In this document: positions 12,993 through 22,119 of the stretch, piece by piece
Layout of the letters: every line of letters starts with the position of its first letter
Position numbering within the stretch: the first letter of the stretch is position 1
DNA from: Plantago elongata
Taxonomy: Eukaryota; Streptophyta; Magnoliopsida; Lamiales; Plantaginaceae
Assembly (NCBI GenBank): GCA_036897095.1
Contig: JAYMSP010001606.1
Span: 1-30,419 of the forward strand
DNA: 30,419 nucleotides
Direction: 5' to 3'
The notes under the pieces: model-generated
Seen by the model: the letters and a program-made list of their open reading frames with translations, nothing else
What the model was told of the DNA's origin: nothing
The model's database searches: none
Translations under genes and position numbers: made by a program

Positions 12993-12996
12993 ATGA
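12901..12996 (+). promoter_or_regulatory. Upstream ORF overlapping the UBP24 start codon
   Basis: An ATG at 12901 opens a 31-codon frame that contains a second in-frame ATG at 12976 and stops with TGA at 12994-12996. That stop overlaps the UBP24 ATG (12993-12995) as ATGA. A separate 8-codon uORF runs 12953-12979. These matter only if transcription starts upstream of 12901, which the sequence does not show. If it does, UBP24 translation would depend on leaky scanning or reinitiation. Confidence 0.35.
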
Positions 12997-15900
12997 CTGA
13001 TCATCAACAGGTTCGTTTTCATCACTTCAATTTTTTTACTTTTTCCGAACAAAACCATTGGTTTTTCTGTCAGGTAACGTGCTAGGGGAATACATGAGTA
13101 GTTTAGAAGTGAATAGAGACTGTTTTGATGTGTATTTGGTGTTAGGGTTTAGGTTTAGGTTTAAGAAATCGGCTGCTAGGGTTTTTGAGCTCTTAATCTG
13201 AGCTGGGTTTTGAATTGGGTGTCGGTGATTGAGTTGTTAGGCAATGTGAGAAGGTGAGTTGAGCTTTGATTTGAGGGTGGTGTGTTTTTTCTGTGATACA
13301 TGTTGCTGCTCTGTGCTTAGGTGACAGGTGATTTGGTGTAAATTGATATGGATTTTCGGTTTCTCAATTCGATACGGATGTTGAACTGAGGGTTTTGTGG
13401 TGTGGTGTGGCCTGGAAGTGATTTAAGGATTGTAGTATGTGTTGTTTTCGATTTTTGCTTATTTATGGAATTGACTGAGATTAGTTTGATAGGATAATAG
13501 AAATGGTTAGCTCTGGCTTGTGGACTTTGTGAAGCTTGGAAAGTGCGAGGAGGATTTGAGGTTTACATTGAGCGCGATTTTTCATTCGTTTCTTAGGATA
13601 TGAGATTTAAACTTTGGTTTTTCTTAGTAGATGTTGCTCATGTTTTAGGTGTTTTGGCCAGTTAATTATTATATACGGATTCCACATCCTTGTGGGTGAA
13701 AGCATATGTTCTTGTAAATAGTAATAAAATGATTTATGTTTTAAAATGATGGGATCTTTAGTTTTCTTAAGCTAAATGGTTATTTTATTATACACCAAAT
13801 GATGATGGAAAAGAAAAGGCTATTGTTGTATAGCATGTCAGACCAGTAAGCTGGTTTTGTCAATTAATGAATTTGGTTACCAACATTGGTCTTTAACGGG
13901 GTCTGTGGCGGAAACATATCGGTTTACTTTGAAATCTAGTACTCCGTATCTGGGAAGTGGTTTTTGTTCATAAATCGCAATCTCCACAGCGAGTATGTAT
14001 GCTATGGCTCACATAGTCAGCTTTGTGGTTTATTTATTTTACATTACTTTCCTTTTATCATCAGGTGTTGGTTTTCGGATCCTTCACGGAGGAAGAGGTC
14101 AGATTCTTGAAGCCAGAGCCACAAAAGAATGATGTACAGATCATATTTGGTTCTTTAGATTCTGAAATCCTAAGATCTGCGGGCATATTTGAAGCTAGAT
14201 TGACTGAACCTCATTCAACTCAGAGACGCCAGTTTTCATCAGCTAGGAAAAATGTTTGTAGGATCCCTAAAAATGACGATGACAAACACCAAGTTGCTTT
14301 GGGAGTGGAAAATGGATGCTCTGGACTAATTCCTACTGATAATTTCGGACAACTGAAGCCAAGCCACCTAGAGCGTGCTTCATCATCGATTAGTTCTGAT
14401 TGTACCTACGAAAGTCAGTCAAGTCTTGGTAATTCTGGTTCCCAAAGTAAGGGTGACTTCTCGTCCCCCTCGGATGGTCTGGTTTTCAATAATTGCTCCA
14501 ATGGTAATCACCAATTGGTAAAAAAAGGGAGTATATCCAATGCACCAAATGGACAAAATATAACTCCTAGAAACTTTGTCCCTCGAGGATTAGTCAATTT
14601 AGGGAATCTCTGCTTTTTGAACGCAACTCTACAAGCTCTGCTATCCTGCTCACCCTTTCTTGAGCTATTGCGTAAACTAAGTAATTGCAGCATACATCAG
14701 GTACCATCTGGAATCAGTACAACAATATATAAAGCTATGACATGAACTTATTAGTTGTATTTTATTTTTCTCCGTTATAGATTGACTATCCAACACTGCA
14801 CGCATTTGTCGAGTTCATCTCTGATTTTGACTTGCCCACTGAATCAATATGCGAGCCAAATGGGAAGGTTGTCCTTGAAACTGTTGCTCCTAACACAGGG
14901 CTGCCATTTCGCCCTGTCATGTTTGACTCCATATTGAAGAGTTTCACTCCAGATATTCCGGATAACTTATCAGGCAGACCTAGGTTTGTTTAAACACACT
15001 ATTTGCATGTCTTTTGTAGTCATTTATCTTACGCTTGATAACATCAGTTGAAATGTGGTTTTCAAGGGAAAAGAAACAAATTGAATTTGAATTTGAATTT
15101 GGTGAAGAACTACTTGGGACAAAAGTCCAAAAAGTGGCTCTGTTGAGAAATTAATAACTTCAATATTTTCTTTACCCAGGCAAGAAGATGCTCAAGAATT
15201 TCTAAGTTTTATCATGCATCAGATGCACGATGAATTGCTCAAACTTGATGGACAAATTGTCAATGGAAATGGAAAAACTGCATCTCTGGTATCCTCAACT
15301 GACGGGGAAGATGAATATGATGATTGGGAAACTGTAGGCCCAAAAAGAAAAACTGCAATCACAAGAACTCAGAGCTTTACGACCTCAAAGTTGAGTTCAA
15401 TTTTCGGAGGTCAGTTAATGAGTGTTGTGAAGGCAAAAGGTAGGTTGAATTAATATTAACGTATGCAAACATAATACCTGTACTTGATCATCAAAGGCAT
15501 ATGCTTCATAAGAAAAGCAATTCATCCACTCTCTTACTGTGTGAACTGTCATCATGAGTTGGCTGTCTCTGTTGTCAATCTGTTCTATTAGGTTGAAACA
15601 ATGTGAGTTAATGTTTTGATCACATATCTACTATTCAGATGATACTTTCCACTTGCCAGAAAAACAGAATGCTTGGTTAAAAGCCACATTTTTGGCCTTA
15701 TGGTCAAAGTTGAAGATATACACTGCTACCAGAGTGGGGATATCAACCTTTAGTTTCTAACTGGAAATCATTTTTAACAAAACCTCATTATGTGTTTTTT
15801 TGTTTTTCTTTGCCATCTTTTAATAAACACGATTATGTTTCTTAGGCCTTGTTTCCTGGGGTTTAGCAATAGTTTTCCAAAGTTCTTGGAAACGAAACCT

Positions 15901-17775
15901 GGGGATGTATCAGTCTAGTATTCACTTTATGTTCTCACTATCTTCCGGGCAACTCACCACCTTGCGCTGTGTTTTTGAGCAGGTAGCAAGCCTTCAGCAA
16001 CTGTACAGCCTTTTCTCTTGCTACACCTCAATATTTGCCCTGATCCTGTCTGTACAATAGAAGACGCCCTTGAAATGTTCTCTGCTCCAGAAACTGTCGA
16101 AGGGTACCGAACATCTGCTGGTGGAAATGTAAATTCCGTCTCTTCATTACTTCCCTTCATGTCTTTCAGAAGCTTTAATGATTACGGTATTTATTTTCAG
16201 CTCTAGTTTAAAAGGGTCTCCAGATCTTGTTCTTTTTCAATAGCCTACTCGTTTGTGCTATTTGTATCTGTGGGTTATTATGCACGCTGTCATTTACTGG
16301 TTAATTGGTTTGTATATGATCAGTGATCACTGATGGGTGATTGGTAATTTAGCTGCAATATTACGTTTCAGTTAGCAGCTGAAGTTACAGGAAATTATAT
16401 GTACATAATGACATGCAGCATCTCACTCGGATAACTCACAAAATTTACCACAATCTGTTCATTTTAGGCTGAGGTGGTCACAGCCAGCAAGTCTGTTAAA
16501 ATTTTGGAGCTCCCCGAGATATTGGTTTTGCACTTGATGCGTTTTAGCTATGGGAGTCAGGGAAGCACCAAGCTGCATAAAGCTGTCCGTTTCCCATTGG
16601 AGCTTGTTATTGGCCATGAATTGTTAGCATCTACATCCTCAGAGGTAAAGTTTTGCTCTATTTCCAATCACAAAAACTAGTGGGAGACGAACTCTTTTCA
16701 AGTAACGGTTGACCTATGTTCTTAAACAATAATACCCCAGAAGTTTTAATTAAAATCCCTGATGTTTGAGCATGTGTCATCTGACGTTTTTCATTGAATG
16801 TTATTTTTCCATCATCAGCTATTTTGGATGTGAAAATTGGTAATTTCACACGAAACATTAATTAAAATTTCAACAAACGTCCTTATGTGTTCCACCGATG
16901 TTGTAAATCTAAATCAAAACCATGATGTTTGTCCGTCTTTCTTTATCTCTATCTAGTTCCTCTATTTATTATGAGTACCAACATTCTATTATTTTACTTG
17001 TACACTTGTTTCAACTATTAATTTGAGTCTTAGATTTATGTTTGGGATCCGTTGCTAGGATTAGATAACTGGGAGTTTAAATAACTGGGATTATATTGCA
17101 AATTATTCTCTTGGCAATACTCATACTTTTGCTTTCGGATCAGTTGTTAAGAGGTTTGCAGTCTTTTTTGTTATTTGATTTGGTGGTAGGACTCACTAAT
17201 AATAACCGATTTATGAGATTAAGTTTGAATTCATACAATTCAATAGGACGTTCTAAATGGAATGTGTACAATCCAATGGAACTGAGACCCCGTTAGTGCT
17301 GCTGATCTTACTATTGTTTATTGTTAGTACAACAATAAGCTGGGAATATCTATTCCTATACAACAATATCTTCTTCCCCACCCCCAACCAAATTCAGAAT
17401 CTCTGGATCTCTAGTCTCACGTGTGCTTGTTGCCTCACAAACTCAAAGCTAGAGATCCCTTTTCTAACTTGACTCCTAATTTTCTGTTTCTGCCAGTATC
17501 ATATTTCTCTTTGAAAGTTCCGGTATCATATTTCTCTTTGAATGTTCCATCCCCTGAGTGCATTTTTATTATTGATTAAACAGCAGGGAAGAATATATGA
17601 ACTTGTTGCTTCAGTAACTCATCATGGGAGGGATCCTTCGAAAGGGCATTACACTGCAGATGCACGCCATCCGAATGGCCAATGGTTACGATACGATGAT
17701 GCCTCAGTTACACCAATTCCTGAAAGCAAGGTTCAGCATGACCAAGCATATGTTCTATTCTACAGGCAATTGTAG
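12993..17775 (+). CDS. UBP24: Ubiquitin-specific protease, UBP24 type
   Basis: Cysteine deubiquitinase of the USP/UBP family (USP10-like branch). Arabidopsis UBP24 is known to act in ABA signalling and stomatal responses. Exons: 12993-13010, 14065-14700, 14781-14983, 15180-15439, 15983-16128, 16468-16644, 17587-17775. This gives 542 residues against about 550 in Arabidopsis. The six-codon first exon (MTDHQQ) joins in phase 0 to VLVFGSFTEEE. Residues 7-175 are a Ser-rich, poorly ordered tail. The Cys box GLVNLGNLCFLNATLQAL has its nucleophile at C189. The insert WETVGPKRKTAITRTQSF and the block LVLHLMRFSYGSQGSTKL are UBP24 hallmarks. The His box is HHGRDPSKGHYTADAR with H501, and the third residue is within WLRYDDAS (D517/D518). 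All catalytic residues are present, so it should be active. The last acceptor is CAGCAG, so one extra Gln is possible. No clear AATAAA follows the stop. Confidence 0.95.
13142..13184 (+). promoter_or_regulatory. Telo-box-like repeats in UBP24 intron 1
   Basis: TTAGGGTTTAGGTTTAGG starts at 13142, and a further CTAGGGTTT lies at 13176-13184. These are short interstitial telomere-like motifs in the 1054-base first intron. In plants, telo-boxes near transcription starts are bound by TRB-type proteins and often mark housekeeping promoters. A role here is inferred from position only. Confidence 0.35.
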
Positions 17776-19460
17776 TCTAAGGTATTGATGAGGCTATTTC
17801 ACATTCTTGTACATGTAAGTTTATCAGATTCACAATCACAGAATCCGGCATAGTGATGACAAGTAGCTAGTCAACATAGAGTTTTTGTGGCCTACCATAG
17901 CCGACCAGTTTCATGATCCTTCAAGTGAGACCAACTTTGCTTTTCTGGGGATGGATGCTTTGTGTGCTAAACTAACCCAAAAGTATTCCAGAGTGAAACA
18001 CTTCTTCAACGGCAAAAATGTTACCTCCCCATATATCTGTCTGAGTGGGATGGGTTGCGATATTATAGTGTACTTAATCTTGATTCTTTGATGGGATTCT
18101 TGACCATCGTTTTGGTTGGTTGCCTGGTTATGAGCAATGAACATGTATACCGGATTTGCTAGCAGTAGAGAGATTATTATTTGGTATATTGAAAGGTTCA
18201 ACTGATTTATTTGTGCTTCTTTTCTGCTTAGCGAGGTAGATTTTCAGATGACATACATAATTGGCTGTGTATGTGCAACCAAGTGGTAATTTGAGTTGGC
18301 TAATTGAGCCGTACATTCGGACTCTAAAACAAGGGTATATTAGATCCTAGGAGATCAACCGATTACATCATAGTGTTCGATTATCTTAAAACCCAAATCG
18401 TGGGATAGATTACTTGGGAATTTGTGAGGTGGGCAAGAAATGGCACTTGTTAGAGCTTGTGGTATTTGTTCAATGAATCAAGCATTAGCTTCGTGGGTTG
18501 AATGAAAACGATGTTAATTGTACAAAATGACCTTTGCTTGACTTTGAAAGTGTTTTTAATGTGACGAATATGTGTGTTGGGACAATTAGATTTGCCTTTT
18601 GTAGGAAAGGGGAGGAAAAGGGTGAACGATGGCGACTAAAGGTTGAGATATAAGCCGCCCAAATCAATAATTGGAGGACCTTTATATTCCACACATAGAC
18701 ATTGCAAAGTTGATTTTGACACAACAACTTTCATATTTGCACTTCTACTACTTTCAAAAATGCATTGTGTATGTATCAATTATGTGCGTGATTTGGAAAC
18801 TTGCCTCGAAAAAGGATGGATAAACTAGGAATAACATAAGGAAAAATTGTCAAAGAAAAGAAAAAACCTAGTCATCTATGAAAAGAACCCGTTATGAATT
18901 GTTCCTGTCTTCCCGTTGTGTTTATATTTATGTCAGAATTGACAAGAATCATGAAACCAACATAGAAGCGTAACCAACTGATAAGTCAATTAGATGTACG
19001 CCACGATAGGATATTGATTACCGCAAATGTAATTAGAATGCAAACATTTAAGTGCAGTGACTTTAGAATTGATCTTGGGAGATATATTGGAAGAGTTACT
19101 AGCTACTAGTTCATGCCATTCCGTTGCTATGCGTTTATATGTGATACGCTAAATTATAGATACCAAATCTTATTTACTATTAGCTGATTCAACCAGTTTC
19201 TTAGAAGTAATGGCTTGCTATATGTTTGGAAAGTAATATGAATTTACAAACTCACCAAATTGTCTCTACTGTGTGGTAAGGTGGACTATAATTGTATTAC
19301 TTATTTGAAATTTTCTGTTCTGTTACCCTAAATGAATGCTTGTAAGATGTATTCACTAAAAACATTAGTCAATTGCAAACAAGTTTAATAATCTGGTGAT
19401 TTAGGACTGCATAATTGTGAGTTAAACCAATCCAAACGGCACATCAATATCAACCCAACC
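17776..19460. other. Spacer downstream of UBP24
   Basis: The first few hundred bases should be the UBP24 3' UTR. The remainder shows no ORF with family-like features, no tRNA-like boxes and no clear repeat. It is AT-rich unique-looking sequence. Confidence 0.6.
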
Positions 19461-19486
19461 AATTAATTAATTAATTAATTAATTAA
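19461..19486. repeat. (AATT)n microsatellite
   Basis: About 6.5 perfect AATT units in a row. Being self-complementary, the tract is also a palindrome. Confidence 0.9.
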
Positions 19487-19617
19487 ATTAGTCGTAAAAA
19501 CAACTATTACAAAGAGGTGGGAGAAAATTGTTGTAATTAATAAAGTATAATTGCTTCCACCGACCTTGGATTAATGTCGTATCATGACAAAAAAAAAAAC
19601 GAGATGAAAAGGGGCCC

Positions 19618-19653
19618 CACGTGACGTGTCGGTCATCACGTGACAAATGACGT
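19618..19653. promoter_or_regulatory. Cluster of four ACGT cores (two perfect G-boxes)
   Basis: CACGTG occurs at 19618-19623 and 19637-19642, with further ACGT cores at 19624-19627 and 19650-19653, all within 36 bases. The cluster directly follows the palindrome GGGGCCCC (19611-19618). G-box clusters bind bZIP and bHLH factors and are typical of ABA-, light- or stress-responsive promoters. No established gene lies next to it. The nearest plus-strand candidate is the short ORF at 19871. Confidence 0.45.
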
Positions 19654-19784
19654 GTGTCGTGACGCGGAGAAATGAAGTTGTGGCTCTGCAGCTACATAGG
19701 ATTAGAATCTCGTGGGAAGGGTAGAATCGGAAATTTATTAAGATGTGGGAAATCGTTTGGCAATGAGCTGTTCAAAATGGGAAG

Positions 19785-19846
19785 CAGCTAGCTTTGTTTG
19801 CCTTAGCTAGCTGTGTGTGTTTTGTTTGGGGGTAGGGTACCCTACA
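19785..19846. repeat. Two strong short inverted repeats
   Basis: CAGCTAGCT at 19785-19793 pairs with AGCTAGCTG at 19805-19813 across an 11-base loop. A spacer-free 14-bp palindrome, GTAGGGTACCCTAC, follows at 19833-19846. Both lie between the ACGT cluster and the short ORF at 19871. Confidence 0.7.
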
Positions 19847-19870
19847 AAACAAAGGTCGGTCTAGACTGTG

Positions 19871-20029
19871 ATGTCTTTAAAGCTCTTGTTCTATGCTTTG
19901 TTTCCACTCTTTTGGTTGGTTGGTGGTGCTACCTTGGTCCATCCACCTCCGTCTCTCTCTCGACTCTCACACGAACATAATAATGAAACTGAGAAAATAC
20001 ATCTGAAATGCTTCGATACATATTTGTAG
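19871..20029 (+). CDS. Candidate 52-residue secreted-peptide-like ORF (speculative)
   Basis: ATG at 19871, TAG at 20027-20029. I do not recognise it as any family. The start looks like a signal peptide: Lys at position 4, then a hydrophobic run rich in Leu and Phe to about residue 20 ending in Gly-Gly-Ala, then a Pro-triplet segment and a polar, His/Asn/Glu-rich tail with one Cys. Just upstream lie an ACGT-box cluster and short inverted repeats, which would suit a promoter. Against it: no TATA box, a weak ATG context, and short frames of this size are common by chance. It could also be the first exon of a longer gene or part of a noncoding RNA. Confidence 0.18.
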   Translation: MSLKLLFYALFPLFWLVGGATLVHPPPSLSRLSHEHNNETEKIHLKCFDTYL

Positions 20030-20185
20030 TGGAACCTTGTAACATAACTAATCGGAAGAAAATTTTGAATCTGTTACAGATGATATTGTTTTCACTTTAA
20101 TAAGTGCATGAGCAACTTTATCGAATCAAAAAGTGGCCTTAAATGTTTATGTATGGCATTAACAATAAATTGAAATTTAATTTTA

Positions 20186-20441
20186 CTCCCTCCATCTCGA
20201 GTTCATCTTCATGTGGGGCCAGACACAAATATTAATAAAAAAAAGTAAATAAAGTAGGAGAAAATATAATGAGTAGAAAAAATAGTGAATAAAGTATGAG
20301 AGATGGTGATAATAGAAAAAAATAAATAAAATATGAGACATTGTATAAAGTAGGAGATAGATTTTTAATTTAATGGATAAGAAGATGAAGTTGAGACTAA
20401 TCAAAATAGAATACGAGAAGATGAAGTTGGGACGGAGAGAG
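20186..20441. mobile_element. Stowaway-type MITE (Tc1/mariner), 256 bp
   Basis: The left end CTCCCTCCATCTCGAGTT and the right end, read on the other strand, CTCTCTCCGTCCCAACTT match over about 25 bases with few differences, continuing into CATCTTC on both sides. TA flanks each side (20184-20185 and 20442-20443), the target duplication of this superfamily. The interior is AT-rich, with four loose copies of a motif like AATAAAGTAGGAGA and no coding capacity. The right terminal sequence is partly duplicated: GAAGATGAAGTTG occurs at 20381 and again at 20417. Confidence 0.85.
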
Positions 20442-20443
20442 TA

Positions 20444-21589
20444 TATTGTTTGAATAATACCTTAGATGTAATCCAATGAATAAAGTCGAGATCACATGTA
20501 ATACTTTTTTTTGAAGCAGTTAAATTTTTTATTAATAACAATACGAGTACAAAGAATGTTCACGAAGGAATAACCACAAAGAGAAAAACCAAATTAACAA
20601 AGGATTACATGTTGACATTTTATTTTAAGACTTTAAATTATGATTCAATTTTTTTTATATATATAGATGTGAATTGAATTGGGATTATTATTTAGAAAAA
20701 GAAATTCTACTTGGGCTGCTGTTGAAAAGAATAGGTGGGAGATCCAACTAACAAGAATGAATGTCATGATTGAACAAAATATACATTGACAAATTGCAAC
20801 CAATTGGATGTTTGTGATGTGTACACTTTACATGCTCTCAACAACTAAGCTATAAATAGTGCTTCTCGATAGCGACTTCTACGAATATGACAAAAATTTT
20901 AATGCAGTTTTAGTAGTAAGTTTTGAATTACTCCACCATTGGCTATCGATCTCAAGGTCATGAATCCACCTCATGTTACACATCACATTGCAACGTTTGC
21001 ATCCCAAATCTTATGTAACTCATGACGGTGATTGATATCTTCAATCGCAAACTATTAAAGAAAAATATTTCTCTTTCTCATCGATTTTTCAATACGTGTA
21101 TTGAATGAAACGAGCAATATCCGACTCTTTTTCGAAAGTGACTATCGTGATGAATTTTCGGTGCGGTGGTGGGCTTCTAGACACTTATCATGTTATACTT
21201 GGACTTTTTGTAGTTCTACAGAATTTGTAAGGTGTATTTAGAAATGGATCGAGGTAGTAAATTAAATGAAAACCCACCAGAGAAGACAAGTCGATTTTGT
21301 CCCACACATTAAGTAATCTAGTGAACAATTTATAAGTTACAAACTACACTCCAAAATTGCAAGACTAAAACTAATACTGCAACATTCTTTAAAAAAAGAA
21401 AAAAATGATCACAAATGACAAAGAAATGAATTTATGAAAAAGAATAATTGCTATGCGGGGTTGGTCTAAAAGCTTTTCTTTAAGGTAAATTAATAGACTG
21501 ATGAATAAATGGGCAAAAAATTATCAAGGAAATGAGGTATGGTTACGTCGAAATACTCCTATTAGGTGGAGAGAATGATAAATTTTTGA
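20444..21589. other. AT-rich spacer, no gene seen
   Basis: No ORF of note, no RNA gene and no clear repeat boundaries. Homopolymer A and T runs are common. Confidence 0.5.
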
Positions 21590-21799
21590 TTGGGCTTCGG
21601 AGTTTTTGTGAAACTGGTTATGTTAATATTAAAGATAATAATAGAACATAATATACCAAAAATACATGAATTGTGTGATGTGGCGATAATACTAAAGACA
21701 CAGGAAACAGTTAGAAGTCGAATTTTACTGGGATTCTTTTACTTAAAGACAAAGTTTTCTTTTCTAGTTCGGATATAATTCATTTGTGATTAAGAAATG

Positions 21800-22119
21800 G
21801 AATATATGTTGATTTCCTCTAGTATATATACACACATGTAGGTACTAGAATAAATCATGAGAAAATATATGCAAACACATTGAGATTTCTAGAGAGAAAT
21901 ACAATGAGGAAGAGAGAACAGAGCTGGACAGCTTGGTAGTTTGGTTCGATTCCTTGTATACTGCGTTTTGAATCTTGGTTAATAGAAATCTTGGTATTTT
22001 GTGGATGTAGTCAATTGTCGAAACACGTAATCTTGTGGTGTGTGTTTACTTATCTTCTTACGTTTATTTGTTGGTTGAGTTCGAGATCGTTGGATTGATT
22101 ACCTTGTTGGAACCTAACA
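21800..22119 (+). mobile_element. Copia-like LTR remnant (probable solo or decayed LTR)
   Basis: TATATATA at 21823-21830, a short A/G-rich leader, then GTGGATGTAGTCAATTG at 22001 followed by AAACACGTAATCTTGTG. This is close to the conserved stretch found in the R/U5 part of many plant Copia LTRs (GTGGATGTAGG...CCGAACCACGTAAATCTTGTG). The segment may end at CTAACA near 22119. No TGGTATCAGAGC-type primer site, no polypurine tract and no gag-pol frame is present, so it is at best a solo or truncated LTR. The left end is not defined and could lie as far left as about 21590. Confidence 0.5.

Noticed and set aside
17040-17340. Possible MITE in UBP24 intron 6 (repeated AACTGGGA motifs near 17065-17095)
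   Set aside because: No matching inverted end or target duplication could be found.
21930-21960. GGTTCGATTCC, similar to a tRNA B box
   Set aside because: No A box at proper spacing and no cloverleaf; it lies inside the LTR-like segment.
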